A stretch of 64,000 nucleotides of DNA from Cohaesibacter marisflavi (GTDB lineage: Bacteria > Pseudomonadota > Alphaproteobacteria > Rhizobiales > Cohaesibacteraceae). The position numbers and the translations under genes are program-made. The notes beneath the pieces were generated by a model, which saw nothing but the letters and a program-made list of their open reading frames with translations, searched no databases and was not told the origin of the DNA. The stretch covers positions 186,001-250,000 of the forward strand of contig NZ_FOVR01000001.1 in the NCBI RefSeq assembly GCF_900115225.1. Reading direction: 5' to 3'. Of this stretch, positions 17,341-27,493 are shown in pieces (position 1 is the first letter of the stretch; every line of letters begins with the position of its first letter).

Positions 17341-19599
17341 ATGAAATACACCGCTGCGCACTGGGGTGCCTATGAAGTCCACGACAACGCACTCAAACCT
17401 GTCGCGGATGATCCCGCACCCTCGCGCATCGGCAAGGGCTGGCTCAGTGCTTCGCGCAATCTTGATAGCCGCATTCTAAAGCCTGCGATCCGCAAGGGCT
17501 GGCTGGAAGGCGATGGCGGGGCCAAGCGTTGCGATGATGATGCCTTTGTTGAAGTCAGTTGGGACGAGGCCGCTGCCCGCGTGGCTGAAGAGCTGACCCG
17601 CATCAGTAAGACCCATGGCAACAGCGCAATCTATGGCGGTTCTTATGGTTGGGCGAGCGCCGGGCGCTTCCATCATGCGCAAAGCCAGTTAAAGCGCTTT
17701 CTCAATCTGGCGGGCGGTTTCGTGCGGGCGCGGGAAACCTATTCCCATGCGGCAGGCGAGGTGCTCATTCCCCATATTCTTGGAATGCTTCAAGGACAGT
17801 TTCAGGACCAGATGACCAGTTGGGCCCATATCAACGAGCATTGCACCATGCTTGTTGCTTTTGGCGGAATTTCAGGGCGTCCGGCGCAGGTTGCTTCTTC
17901 TGGCACCGCGCGGCACCAGACTGAGCAGTGGCTTAGCCAGATGAAAGGCCGCATGGTCAATGTCTCGCCACAAAAGAGCGACATGCCCAACGCAGAATGG
18001 TTTTCCATCCGCCCAGGCACGGACGCTGCGCTCATGCTGGCGCTTTGCCACACGCTGCTGGTGGAAGGCCTGCATGACGAAGCCTTCCTACAAAAATACA
18101 CCTCTGGTTGGCCAAAGTTGCGCGCCTATCTGCTCGGAGAGACGGGCGAGGAAGCCAAAAGCGCCGACTGGGCCGCCCCCATCTGTGATGTGGCGCCTGA
18201 GGCGATCCGCCAATTGGCCCGCGATATGGCCGCTAGCCGCACCATGATCAATGTGGCGTGGGGTGTTCAGCGTACGGATCATGGTGAACAGCCGATCTGG
18301 GCCGGCCTGGCGCTCGCTTGCATGTTGGGACAAATCGGACAGAAGGGCACCGGTTATGGTTTCGGCTATGGCTGCGTGGCCTCCATCGGGCGTTCCACCA
18401 AGAATATGGCATGGCCGTCCATTCCGCAGGGCACAAACCCGATTGATGAATTCATCCCCGTTGCCCGCATCACCGACATGTTGCTGCATCCGGGTGAAAG
18501 CTATCAGTATGATGGTATAGTGCGCACCTATCCCGATATTCGCATGGTGCTCTGGTCTGGCGGTAACCCCTTCCACCATCATCAGGATTTGCTGCGTCTC
18601 GAGAAGGGCTGGCAGAAGCCTGAAACCGTCGTGGTGTTCGAGCAGGGCTGGACAGCCACCGCTCGCCGCGCCGATATCGTGCTTCCCGCCACCACGCCGC
18701 TGGAACGCACGGACATCATGCTCAGCAAGACCGAACCATCTCTTATCTCCATGTCGCCGGTGCATGAGCCGGTTGGCGAGGCTAGAGACGACCATGAAAT
18801 CCTGCGCCTCATCGCGGGAAAAATGGGACTGGAAGAGGCGTTCACTCAAGGGCGTTCGCAGGAAGAGTGGCTGCGCTGGCTTTGGGAGGGCTCCCGCACG
18901 CTCGCTCAGGAGCAGGGCATGGAGCTACCCGAGTTTGACCAGTTCAAACAGCAAGGGCATGTCCGACTCGAAGGCGATGAAGAGACCCGCATTGCGCTTG
19001 CCGATTATATTGCGGACCCGGAAAAGCACCCACTTGGATCGGAAAGTGGCAAGATCACGCTGTTCAACGAGACCATTGCCTCATTCGGACTGGATGATTG
19101 TCCCGGTCACCCAGCTTGGCTGATGCCGGTAGAAAGCACGCTAAACGCGCCGCAAGGTGGGTTGCATATGATTTCAGCCCAGTCAGACACGCGCCTGCAC
19201 AGCCAGAATGATCAGGGCTCTGAATCTCTGCAAAGCAAGATAGAGGGGCGGGAGGTCTGCCGCTTGCATCCGGACACGGCCGCAGAAAGAGGCATCAAGG
19301 CGGGGAGCATCGTCAGGCTTCATAATGCACGCGGGGCAACCTTTGCTGGTGTTCACTTTGACCCGGATTTGCGGCGCGATTGCATCGCCTTGCAGACGGG
19401 GGCCTGGTTTGATGCGGCAGAGGTGGAAGGGGCGCGTATGGATATCCATGGCAACCCCAATGCCCTCACCATTGATAAGGGTACATCCCGATTGGCGCAG
19501 GGCAATATCGGCCACACTGCCATTGTTTTCGTTGAACCATGGGAGAAGCCGTTGCCGCTTCTGTCTGTGTCTAGGCAGCCCGAATTCCAGTCAAGATAG
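17341..19599 (+). CDS. bisC: Molybdopterin oxidoreductase, biotin/methionine sulfoxide reductase type
   Basis: A 752-residue enzyme of the DMSO/TMAO reductase family carrying bis-MGD molybdenum. The probable Mo-ligand serine lies in IYGGSYGWASAGRFHHAQSQ (about residues 98-117), and the Trp-Ser-Gly-Gly-Asn-Pro-Phe-His-His-His segment and C-terminal dinucleotide-binding domain are conserved. No Tat signal is present from the ATG at 17341 (AAGAG upstream), so it should be cytoplasmic like E. coli BisC rather than periplasmic like TorA. BisC-type enzymes reduce biotin-d-sulfoxide and free methionine-S-sulfoxide. The open frame extends back to 17044 through selO sequence, which is not credible. 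Confidence 0.85.
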   Translation: MKYTAAHWGAYEVHDNALKPVADDPAPSRIGKGWLSASRNLDSRILKPAIRKGWLEGDGGAKRCDDDAFVEVSWDEAAARVAEELTRISKTHGNSAIYGGSYGWASAGRFHHAQSQLKRFLNLAGGFVRARETYSHAAGEVLIPHILGMLQGQFQDQMTSWAHINEHCTMLVAFGGISGRPAQVASSGTARHQTEQWLSQMKGRMVNVSPQKSDMPNAEWFSIRPGTDAALMLALCHTLLVEGLHDEAFLQKYTSGWPKLRAYLLGETGEEAKSADWAAPICDVAPEAIRQLARDMAASRTMINVAWGVQRTDHGEQPIWAGLALACMLGQIGQKGTGYGFGYGCVASIGRSTKNMAWPSIPQGTNPIDEFIPVARITDMLLHPGESYQYDGIVRTYPDIRMVLWSGGNPFHHHQDLLRLEKGWQKPETVVVFEQGWTATARRADIVLPATTPLERTDIMLSKTEPSLISMSPVHEPVGEARDDHEILRLIAGKMGLEEAFTQGRSQEEWLRWLWEGSRTLAQEQGMELPEFDQFKQQGHVRLEGDEETRIALADYIADPEKHPLGSESGKITLFNETIASFGLDDCPGHPAWLMPVESTLNAPQGGLHMISAQSDTRLHSQNDQGSESLQSKIEGREVCRLHPDTAAERGIKAGSIVRLHNARGATFAGVHFDPDLRRDCIALQTGAWFDAAEVEGARMDIHGNPNALTIDKGTSRLAQGNIGHTAIVFVEPWEKPLPLLSVSRQPEFQSR

Positions 19600-19781
19600 C
19601 GGTGAAATGCCTTGCTTGGCGGTATGACTGATCGCGTAACTATAAGAGAAATAAAGAAAAAACGAATGCTATGCATTTTGTGCAAGGCAGGATTTGCAGA
19701 TAAGCTCTTTTTGCTTATCGGATTTGGCGCTATTGTGTCCTCAGTTGAAATGCTTAGAAAAACACGAAAGAGGATTACAAA

Positions 19782-19937
19782 ATGTTTGATAGCATCAAAG
19801 GTGTTGCAGGAGCAGTTGGTAGTGTATTGATGTCAGTTCCCGCTGCATCCCGTATTTCCAGCGATATTCAGAGTGGCCGTCAGCCAAACGAACAGGATCT
19901 GTTCATTCTCGGCATCAGAGACAATTTCGACCACTAA
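19782..19937 (+). CDS. Small uncharacterised protein (51 residues)
   Basis: A 51-codon frame starting MFDSIKGVAGAVGSVLMS and ending GIRDNFDH, with an AGAGGAT Shine-Dalgarno 6 nt from the ATG. The N-terminal 22 residues could form an amphipathic or weakly hydrophobic helix; the rest (SRISSDIQSGRQPNEQDLFILGI) looks like a soluble helical tail. I do not recognise a family. A 72-codon frame at 19612-19830 overlaps it in another phase but lacks a Shine-Dalgarno. It is in neither neighbour's operon by spacing. Confidence 0.5.
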   Translation: MFDSIKGVAGAVGSVLMSVPAASRISSDIQSGRQPNEQDLFILGIRDNFDH

Positions 19938-20380
19938 GTTGTCCGCCTGCAAACAGGCATACCAATCTTTCCTGCCCGGTTATATGGATCGGACAGTCGA
20001 TACAGAGATGCACTTTCCAGCCTCATGGCTGGCTCAAAAGCCTCTCTAACCCGGATGACCAATCACAAAGCCCGCTCAGGGCAAAGCCTGACACAAAGTC
20101 AGTGCTGAAATTGCGCCAAGTCTGGCTCAGTTCGGTCATACTCCAAGCCTCCCACGAAAAAAAACCTGCCTCTCTTATGAGGCGTAAAGGCTGGTTTTCC
20201 GGTCTGTCTTTGCACGCAGAAGCTTGCCCGTCCGGCGAACATGCCGTTAGAAGTCCGTTGTTTCCATTCAATTTTCGTCGCTGATACATCAAGCATTGTG
20301 GTCAAGCGTGGCGTTCCGTCCTATTCTGATGTCAAGCCTAGCGCATATGGTGAATATCAGAGCCGGAAGGACAGCCCCCG
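19938..20380. other. Intergenic region upstream of beta-mannosidase
   Basis: About 440 bases with no supported gene or hairpin. It should hold the promoter of the beta-mannosidase gene, whose Shine-Dalgarno GGAAGGA lies at about 20366-20372. No sigma-70 pair was convincing. Confidence 0.4.
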
Positions 20381-22873
20381 ATGCCGCAGCATTTTTCTTC
20401 GCTTACCACCGAGCAGCCCCTTCATGAAGGATGGACCATCCGATGCCTGAGCAAGGGCATCGCGGATGGAGGTCCTGTGCCCTTTGCTGTGCCCGGTGAT
20501 GTGCATTCGGCTCTTTTGGCCGAAGAGCTGATACCCGATCCTTACTGGCGCGACACCGAAGAGAGCCTTGACTGGATTCACGAAAGCGATTGGCAGGCCG
20601 AAACGGTATTCCTGTTTGAGGGAGATCCGGCAGATCGCTATGCGTTGAGCTTTTTCAACGTGGATTGTCATGCAATCATCACGCTCAATCATGTCGAAAT
20701 CGGGCGCTGTGAAAGCCAGTTCCTGCGCTCTGATTTCAGGCTCGGGGCGGCGCTCAAAAAGGGTGAAAATCTGCTATCCATACGGTTCCTCTCTAACAGC
20801 AAAGTGGCGCAGGCTGCCAAGGATGCCTTTCCTTTTCCCGTTCCCTACATCTTCTGGAACTGCCGACTGCCGCATTATAATTTCCTGCGCAAGACGCAAT
20901 GTCATGCTGGCTGGGACTGGAACATCGCCCTATCGCCGCTTGGCATTTATGGTGGCGTGACCCTCAAACGCATCGACAAACTGCGCCTTGATGATGTGCT
21001 GGTGCGCCAGCACCACGAGCAAGGAAAGGTACGCTTGGAACTGACTGCCTTTTACGAGGCATTCGAGCCTGCAGAATTGACGCTCGCCGCCAATTTCGAC
21101 GGGCGAGTCATAAGTGACCTTGTCACCATTTGGCCCGGCGAGGGCAAGGCAACCCTTGAGATAGAGGTCAAAGAGCCTCAGCTCTGGTGGCCTGTCGGGC
21201 AGGGAAGCCAGCCCCTATATGACCTAACCGTCATGCTGGACGGTCAGAGCATAAACCGGCGGGTCGGCCTGCGCACTGTGGAGTTGGTGACCGACAAGGA
21301 CGATATCGGATCGCGCTTTGCCTTCCGCATTAATGGTCGAGAGATCTTTGCTCGTGGTGCAAACTGGATACCCGGCGACGCATTGCCAGCGCGTGCAACG
21401 CCAGAGCAGGCCCGCGATCTGCTGACCTCGGCTGTTGAGGCCAACATGAATATGATCCGTGTCTGGGGCGGGGGTCAATATGAGCAGGACTGGTTCTATG
21501 AGCTTTGCTCGGAACTGGGCATCATGGTCTGGCATGATTTTATGTTCGCCTGCAATCTCTACCCCGCAGCCAATCATCATTGGCTCGGTCTGGTGCGCGA
21601 AGAGGCGCGACAGCAGGTGCGGCGGCTTTCTGGACATCCGTGTATGACCCTTTGGTGTGGTGACAATGAGCTGGTTGGCGCGATCAGTTGGTTCGACGAG
21701 AGCAAGAAGGATCGCGACCGTTATCTGGCTATGTATGAGCGGCTGAACTTCGCCCTTGAAGAATGCCTCGCTCAGGAAGATCCGGGGATTCCCTTCTGGC
21801 CCTCTTCGCCCTCCATCGGGCCGCTCAATTTCGGTGATAGCTGGCATGATGACACAGCTGGTGACATGCATTTCTGGGATGTATGGCACTCGGCTAAGGA
21901 TTTCGAGCATTACCGCTCAGTGCGCCCGCGATTCTGCTCCGAATTTGGTTTCCAGTCTTTCCCCTCCATGCGCGTGATCGAGAGCTTTACCGAGCCGCAG
22001 GATCGCAATGTTTCATCTCCGATCATGGACGTGCATCAACGCAATGAGGGTGGGAACAGTCGAATCGTTGAGACAATCGCTCGCTATTTCCGTTTTCCCG
22101 ATGGCTTCCGGGATATGACCTATCTCAGTCAGATCGGGCAGGGACTGGCCATGAAGACGGCGATTGAATTCTGGCGCAGCAACAAACCACGCACCATGGG
22201 CACGCTCTATTGGCAATTGAATGACACATGGCCGGTGGCCAGCTGGTCGAGCCTTGAATATGGTGGTGGCTGGAAGCTGTTGCACTATATGGCAAGGCGC
22301 TTCTATGCGCCGGTGCTTGTTACTGCCCAACCAGCCCCCCAACAAGACACCCAACCGGGCACCCAGAGAGGAAAGGTAAGCATCTTTGCGGTGAATGACA
22401 GCCCGCTGCCCGTTACCCTTTCTATTCGGCTGGAAGTTGTGTCCATGACGGGAGCTGTGCGTGCCTTGGGCGATTGCGTTATCGATGTGCCGACTGATTG
22501 CAGCATCGAGGCGATGGCCCTGTCGCATGAGGAGATCGGCGAGGATGCTATCCTGCACATCATCTGGAGCAGTGAAGACGGGGCCATTCAGGGCGAGAAT
22601 GACTATTGGCCCAAGCGTCCCAAAGACTATCACATCGAGCGGCCAACCATCACAGCCAAAGAGTTGACAACGCCGACCGGTGATAGCGAGATCGAGTTGC
22701 AAACGGACAAGCCTGCTTTCTTCGTCTCCTACCATCATGGCGGGGATCGTCTTTATTCGGACAATTGTTTCACCTTGCTGCCAGGTCGACCCAAGCGCCT
22801 GACCATTTTGCGGCAGCGTCGGTCCGGCTTGCCGCCGATTGAAGCTGAGGTGGACTTTTTGGAAGGATTATAG
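20381..22873 (+). CDS. Beta-mannosidase, glycoside hydrolase family 2
   Basis: An 830-residue GH2 enzyme of the beta-mannosidase branch, releasing mannose from non-reducing ends of beta-mannosides. Order: N-terminal sugar-binding domain with the WLYRxxF-like [14 protein letters not shown] stretch, immunoglobulin-like domain, then the TIM barrel. The acid/base Glu is in [11 protein letters not shown] (about residue 430) and the nucleophile Glu in [14 protein letters not shown] (about residue 524). No signal peptide, so a cytoplasmic enzyme acting on imported mannosides. It is monocistronic, with no transporter or regulator attached; adhE follows after 490 bases. Confidence 0.93.
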   Translation: MPQHFSSLTTEQPLHEGWTIRCLSKGIADGGPVPFAVPGDVHSALLAEELIPDPYWRDTEESLDWIHESDWQAETVFLFEGDPADRYALSFFNVDCHAIITLNHVEIGRCESQFLRSDFRLGAALKKGENLLSIRFLSNSKVAQAAKDAFPFPVPYIFWNCRLPHYNFLRKTQCHAGWDWNIALSPLGIYGGVTLKRIDKLRLDDVLVRQHHEQGKVRLELTAFYEAFEPAELTLAANFDGRVISDLVTIWPGEGKATLEIEVKEPQLWWPVGQGSQPLYDLTVMLDGQSINRRVGLRTVELVTDKDDIGSRFAFRINGREIFARGANWIPGDALPARATPEQARDLLTSAVEANMNMIRVWGGGQYEQDWFYELCSELGIMVWHDFMFACNLYPAANHHWLGLVREEARQQVRRLSGHPCMTLWCGDNELVGAISWFDESKKDRDRYLAMYERLNFALEECLAQEDPGIPFWPSSPSIGPLNFGDSWHDDTAGDMHFWDVWHSAKDFEHYRSVRPRFCSEFGFQSFPSMRVIESFTEPQDRNVSSPIMDVHQRNEGGNSRIVETIARYFRFPDGFRDMTYLSQIGQGLAMKTAIEFWRSNKPRTMGTLYWQLNDTWPVASWSSLEYGGGWKLLHYMARRFYAPVLVTAQPAPQQDTQPGTQRGKVSIFAVNDSPLPVTLSIRLEVVSMTGAVRALGDCVIDVPTDCSIEAMALSHEEIGEDAILHIIWSSEDGAIQGENDYWPKRPKDYHIERPTITAKELTTPTGDSEIELQTDKPAFFVSYHHGGDRLYSDNCFTLLPGRPKRLTILRQRRSGLPPIEAEVDFLEGL

Positions 22874-23365
22874 GCTTGTTGACACCCAAATTGTCTATCT
22901 GATATGCAAAAAATGCATAACAGGCATGTATAATGAAAAGTTCAGGGTAGGGAAAAGAAGGAAAATTCAGGCAATTCACCGTTTGGAAAAATTAGTCACA
23001 GAATTTTTGAATTAGGAAAAATTTGTTTTTCTCTAGGATTGCTGCCGGTTGCAGCGGGCCGGTATGAAGCGGGAAGCGCTGATTTCCGCGCAAAACGGCA
23101 GGTTACGTAAAGCTCCGTAATTCGTCTTTGTCCTCAATACTATAAACTGTGTTTATTGCTAAGGCGGCCAGTATCGTTACACGCAAAGGGTAATGAAGAG
23201 AAACTGGCAGAGGAGGGCCCGCCTGTATGGCATGCAGGCAGCTTTTTCGCTGGAGCGGGGCGCGTGGCACCCGTCAGGGCACGCGATAATCAACATGTGA
23301 CGCAGATCCAACCGGGTGCAGAAAGCCTCGGAACGGGTTGGTGCGTCTGAAATACGGAGTAACAA
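22874..23365. promoter_or_regulatory. adhE upstream region
   Basis: About 490 bases, AT-rich in the first 170. It includes a TTGACA hexamer (22879-22884), a perfect inverted repeat TATGCA-N5-TGCATA (22903-22919) and a TATAAT hexamer (22929-22934), but these do not have standard promoter spacing to each other. No coding sequence. The repeat may be an operator for adhE. Confidence 0.4.
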
Positions 23366-26071
23366 ATGTCTGTTACCAATGCCGCCGAGCTTGATCTTAA
23401 GATTGCCCGTGTGAAAGACGCGCAGGCAAAATTTGCAAGCTTCTCCCAGGAACAAGTTGATCGCATTTTTCGTCAGGCCGCTTTTGCTGCCGCTAACGCA
23501 CGCATTCCGCTTGCGATGATGGCTGCTGAGGAAACCGGCATGGGCGTTGTCGAAGACAAGGTGATCAAGAACCACTTTGCCTCCGAGTATATCTATAACA
23601 AATACAAGGATACCCCCACCTGCGGCATCCTTGAAGAGGATGAGGCTGGTGGCACGATGACCATCGCCGAGCCCGTTGGCGTCATATGTGGCATCGTGCC
23701 GACGACCAACCCAACCTCTACCGCCATTTTCAAGGCGTTGATTTCGCTTAAAACCCGCAACGGCATTATCTTTAGCCCGCATCCACGCGCCAAAAAGGCG
23801 ACCTGCGAAGCGGCGCGACTGGTGCTTGAAGCGGCTGTTGCTGCTGGTGCTCCAAAGGATATTATCGGCTGGATTGATGAACCGACACTGGATCTCTCCA
23901 ACGCCCTGATGCGCCATTCCGATATCAATCTCATTCTGGCCACCGGCGGCCCGGGCATGGTGAAGGCAGCCTATTCTTCCGGCAAACCGGCTATTGGTGT
24001 GGGCGCAGGGAATGCCCCCGTCGTGATTGATGAACATGCCGACATCAAGCGTGCGGTTTCCTCGATCCTGATGTCCAAGACCTTCGATAACGGCATGATT
24101 TGTGCTTCAGAGCAGGCGGTGGTTATCGTCGATGCAGTTTATGAGGCCGTGCTGGATCGCTTTGCCAAATATGGCGGCTGTATCCTTTCGCCAAAACAGA
24201 CCGACGCACTGCGCCGTACTGTGTTCCCGGATGGCCGTCTCAACAGTGAAATCGTTGGCCAGTCCGCTTACAAGATTGCCGAACTCGCCGGTTTCAGCGT
24301 GCCACAGGAAACCAAAGTGCTCATGGCCGAGGTGGATGGCGTGGAAGATGAAGCCTTCGCGCATGAGAAGCTTTCGCCAACCATCGCCCTTTATCGCCGC
24401 AAGGATTACAAGGACGCCGCCGATACTGCAGCCCGGCTGGTCGCCCTTGGTGGCATTGGGCACACCTCCGTTCTCTACACCGATCAGGACCGATGCTCCG
24501 ACCGTGTCGAGGACTTTGGCAAGAAGATGAAAACCGCCCGTATTCTGGTCAATATGCCTTCCTCGCAAGGCGGCATCGGTGATCTTTATAACTTCAATGT
24601 GGCCCCATCGCTTACGCTCGGATGTGGCTCATGGGGTGGCAACTCGATCTCTGAAAATGTCGGGCCGAAGCATCTGATCAACAAGAAGATCGTGGCGAAA
24701 CGCGAGGAAAACATGCTTTGGCACAAGGTTCCAAAATCCATTTATTTCCGTCGCGGCTGTCTGGTTGAAGCCTTCAAGGATCTCAAGGGCAAACAGCGCG
24801 CGTTGATCGTGACCGACCGGTTCCTCTTTGCCAATGGCTATGTCGATGAGGCTGTTCGCCTGCTCAAGGCGCAGGGCATTGATGTCGACATCTTTGCCGA
24901 TGTGGAGGCCGATCCGACGCTTTCCATCGTCCGCAAGGGCACCGAGAAATGCCATGCCTTCAATCCTGATCTGATCATCGCCATCGGTGGTGGCTCGCCC
25001 ATGGATGCAGCCAAGATCATGTGGGTGATGTATGAGCATCCAGATGTCAGCTTCAAGGATCTGGCCTTGCGCTTCATGGATATTCGCAAACGCATCTACA
25101 AATTCCCGAAAATGGGCGAGAAGGCGATGATGATCGCCATCCCGACCACCTCGGGTACCGGCTCGGAAGCCACCCCATTTGCCGTGGTGACGGATGATGT
25201 CAGCGGTCAGAAATATCCTCTTGCCGATTATGAACTGACACCGGATATGGCTATCGTGGATGCCAACCTCGTCATGAATATGCCCAAGTCCCTTACGGCC
25301 TTTGGCGGCATCGATGCGGTGACCCATGCGCTGGAAGCCTATGTTTCTGTCATGGCCAACGAATTTTCCGATGGGCAGGCGCTGATGGCGCTGAAATTGC
25401 TCAAGGAAAATCTGCCGTCAGCCTATCAGAACGGGGCGAATGATCCGGTTGCTCGCGAACATGTGCATAGCGGCGCCACCATCGCTGGGATCGCCTTTGC
25501 CAACGCCTTCCTTGGCGTGTGTCACTCCATGGCGCATAAGCTCGGGGCAGCCTTCCATCTGCCACATGGTCTGGCCAACGCATTGCTGATTTCCAACGTC
25601 ATCCGCTACAACGCCACCAACAACCCAACCAAGCAGACGGCATTCTCGCAGTATGACCGGCCGAAGGCACGGGCTCGCTATGCCGAGGTTGCCCATCATC
25701 TGGGGCTGGGCGGTGAGCGTACGCAGAACAAGGTTGAAAATCTGATCGCTTGGATCGAAGAGCTGAAATCAGATCTGGAAATCCCCGCTTCCATCAAGGA
25801 TGCAGGGGTTGCCGAAGCCGACTTCCTTGCCAAGATTGATGAAGTGGCCGTGGCTGCTTTTGATGATCAGTGCACCGGCGCCAACCCGCGCTTCCCGCTC
25901 ATCTCCGAGCTCAAGCAGATCATGATGGACAGCTATTACGGCCGCCCCTTCATCGAAGCCTACGAGCGCGAAGAAGCCAAACGGCAGGAAGCCAAGGCGC
26001 TGCAAGAAAGCGCGAAAGAACAAAGTGCGAGCGTTGTAACCCTCAAGACGGAGAAGAAAAAGCCCGCATAG
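23366..26071 (+). CDS. adhE: Bifunctional acetaldehyde-CoA/alcohol dehydrogenase
   Basis: A 901-residue fusion that reduces acetyl-CoA to acetaldehyde and then ethanol with two NADH. The N-terminal aldehyde dehydrogenase domain (about 1-440) has the catalytic cysteine at position 246 in NGMICASEQ. The C-terminal Fe-ADH domain (about 455-875) has GGGSPMDAAK and metal ligands in GGIDAVTHALEAY and CHSMAHKLGAAFHLPHG. The tail after residue 870 is Lys/Glu/Ala-rich. AdhE forms filaments called spirosomes in other bacteria. A GGAG Shine-Dalgarno precedes the ATG. With pflB and the Fe-ADH it supplies the ethanol branch of mixed-acid fermentation. Confidence 0.97.
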   Translation: MSVTNAAELDLKIARVKDAQAKFASFSQEQVDRIFRQAAFAAANARIPLAMMAAEETGMGVVEDKVIKNHFASEYIYNKYKDTPTCGILEEDEAGGTMTIAEPVGVICGIVPTTNPTSTAIFKALISLKTRNGIIFSPHPRAKKATCEAARLVLEAAVAAGAPKDIIGWIDEPTLDLSNALMRHSDINLILATGGPGMVKAAYSSGKPAIGVGAGNAPVVIDEHADIKRAVSSILMSKTFDNGMICASEQAVVIVDAVYEAVLDRFAKYGGCILSPKQTDALRRTVFPDGRLNSEIVGQSAYKIAELAGFSVPQETKVLMAEVDGVEDEAFAHEKLSPTIALYRRKDYKDAADTAARLVALGGIGHTSVLYTDQDRCSDRVEDFGKKMKTARILVNMPSSQGGIGDLYNFNVAPSLTLGCGSWGGNSISENVGPKHLINKKIVAKREENMLWHKVPKSIYFRRGCLVEAFKDLKGKQRALIVTDRFLFANGYVDEAVRLLKAQGIDVDIFADVEADPTLSIVRKGTEKCHAFNPDLIIAIGGGSPMDAAKIMWVMYEHPDVSFKDLALRFMDIRKRIYKFPKMGEKAMMIAIPTTSGTGSEATPFAVVTDDVSGQKYPLADYELTPDMAIVDANLVMNMPKSLTAFGGIDAVTHALEAYVSVMANEFSDGQALMALKLLKENLPSAYQNGANDPVAREHVHSGATIAGIAFANAFLGVCHSMAHKLGAAFHLPHGLANALLISNVIRYNATNNPTKQTAFSQYDRPKARARYAEVAHHLGLGGERTQNKVENLIAWIEELKSDLEIPASIKDAGVAEADFLAKIDEVAVAAFDDQCTGANPRFPLISELKQIMMDSYYGRPFIEAYEREEAKRQEAKALQESAKEQSASVVTLKTEKKKPA

Positions 26072-26099
26072 AAATAAGAATAAGAAAAAGGCGTAGGCC

Positions 26100-26302
26100 G
26101 TATGCCCCTCCCGTTTCTTGTCACTTCCACCCGCATGGGCGAGGGGGACATCCGGTCCGCCAGGTTCCAATTAGCCTGCTCCAAGTAGCTCACCGACAGG
26201 TCATGGTCGGTAGATGGTCAGAGCAAAAAGAGCAGGCGTTGGGCCACAAGTAAAAACTGTAAGCAAACTAAAAGCCCCGTAGGTCATGACGGGGCTTTTT
26301 TT
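26100..26302 (+). ncRNA. Candidate structured 3' RNA downstream of adhE
   Basis: Three hairpins occur in a row: a long one pairing ATGCCCCTC (26102-26110) with GAGGGGGACAT (26141-26151), a 6-bp hairpin at 26192-26211 (ACCGAC/GTCGGT), and the intrinsic terminator at 26270-26302. The last two have the same 8-base loop, AGGTCATG. This may be only the adhE 3' untranslated region or a small RNA processed from it. No promoter for a separate RNA was identified and no known family recognised. Confidence 0.3.
26270..26302 (+). terminator. Rho-independent terminator of adhE
   Basis: An 11-bp perfect stem AAAAGCCCCGT/ACGGGGCTTTT with an 8-nt loop, continuing into a run of eight T residues. The left arm begins with A residues, so it may also work on the minus strand against read-through from the GH105 gene. 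Confidence 0.9.
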
Positions 26303-26323
26303 TGCCTCTTTGGCAAGAAGCAA

Positions 26324-26355
26324 AAAAGAAACCCGGGCGTCTGTCCGGGCTTTCA
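26324..26355 (-). terminator. Terminator of the pectin operon (minus strand)
   Basis: On the minus strand the sequence AAGCCCGG-loop-CCGGGTTT is followed by CTTTTTTGC. It lies 60 bases after the GH105 stop codon. The stem has a bulge, so it is weaker than the opposite adhE terminator. Confidence 0.6.
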
Positions 26356-26414
26356 AGGCGACTGACATCTAAGTCAGTGTCTATTGCTGCGAAGGCAAAT
26401 GCGCAGCTATTTTG

Positions 26415-27485
26415 TCATTTCTCAAGCAACAGCTTTTCCGCTGACGCCATCATGAAAGGCCCGACGCCTTTGACGTCGTCTGCCCGGATGGTCTCAGTTA
26501 CATAATATTCGGCCGTCCCATCGCGATAGTTGCCATCAAAGCCGCCAAGACCGGCAACACAGACGATGTTTGGCAATAGCTGCGGATCACTATCGGCAAC
26601 CAACTGCTCCAGATAGGCGTGCCCTTTGAGGCCCGGTGCAACAAACTCCGCACCGAGCCCTAGACGGGCGCCTTTCAAAAGCGCGTAGCTGAACATGGCC
26701 GTTGCGGAACTTTCCAGATAATTGCCTTCAAGGTCTGGCTGATCGATCACCTGAAGCCAGGCGCCTTGTTCTCTTTGCAGTTTGACGATCTCGCCAAGCA
26801 GATCAACGGAACGTTCAAAGACCGGCCCCATTTTCTCTTTGCCGACAAGGTCGCAGATATCGACGAGCGCAACGGTCAACCAACCAATGGCGCGGCTCCA
26901 ATGAGCGGGAGAAAGACCCGTTTCCTTGTCTGCCCAAGATTGTGCGCGGGATTCATCATAGCCATGGGCATAAAGACCATTCTGCCCCACACCCATGATC
27001 TCAAGTGCATGGGAGAGCTGGCTTATGGCGTTGTCGATCAGCGCCTCATCGCCAGTCATCTGGCCATATTCGATCTGGAACGGCAGGCCCATATAGAGGC
27101 CATCAAGCCACACCTGATAGGGGTAGCGCTTTTTGTGCCAATAGTTGCCACCGTCTGTTTTGGGGTGGGATTCCAACTGCTTAGCCAGAGTCTGGCAAGC
27201 CTTCAAATAACGCTCGTCTTTCGTGTTCTTGTAGAGATAGAGGAAAGCCCGGCCTGAAAGAATATTGTCGATATTATACTCTTCCAGCTCATAGCCCGTC
27301 ATGCTTCCGTCAGGTGCGACCTGCTTCTGGGCAAAGGCAATGAGGGTATCGAGCCAGTTTTGCTCCCCTGTCGCTTCATAAAGGGTGATCAGCCCGCGAT
27401 ATAGGCAGCCATCTTCATAACATATCGGACCGCTCTTGTAGGCGCTGTAGGTCTCTGCGTAATGGCGGAAATAAGAAGTCAACAT
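26415..27485 (-). CDS. Unsaturated rhamnogalacturonyl/galacturonyl hydrolase, GH105
   Basis: A 356-residue (alpha/alpha)6-barrel enzyme of the GH88/GH105 group that hydrates the 4,5-unsaturated uronic acid at the non-reducing end of pectin-derived oligosaccharides. The catalytic Asp is expected in QVWLDGLYMGLPF (about residues 126-138), and the conserved SPAHWSRAIGW segment is near residues 200-210. No signal peptide; cytoplasmic like B. subtilis YteR. Last gene of the six-gene tog/pectin operon, 8 bases after the GH28 gene. Confidence 0.92.
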   Translation of the reverse strand: MLTSYFRHYAETYSAYKSGPICYEDGCLYRGLITLYEATGEQNWLDTLIAFAQKQVAPDGSMTGYELEEYNIDNILSGRAFLYLYKNTKDERYLKACQTLAKQLESHPKTDGGNYWHKKRYPYQVWLDGLYMGLPFQIEYGQMTGDEALIDNAISQLSHALEIMGVGQNGLYAHGYDESRAQSWADKETGLSPAHWSRAIGWLTVALVDICDLVGKEKMGPVFERSVDLLGEIVKLQREQGAWLQVIDQPDLEGNYLESSATAMFSYALLKGARLGLGAEFVAPGLKGHAYLEQLVADSDPQLLPNIVCVAGLGGFDGNYRDGTAEYYVTETIRADDVKGVGPFMMASAEKLLLEK

Positions 27486-27493
27486 GTGTCTGC

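Noticed and set aside
26072-26300. Known riboswitch or small-RNA family after adhE
   Set aside because: The region is structured, but I could not match it to a family; it is reported only as a candidate 3' RNA.
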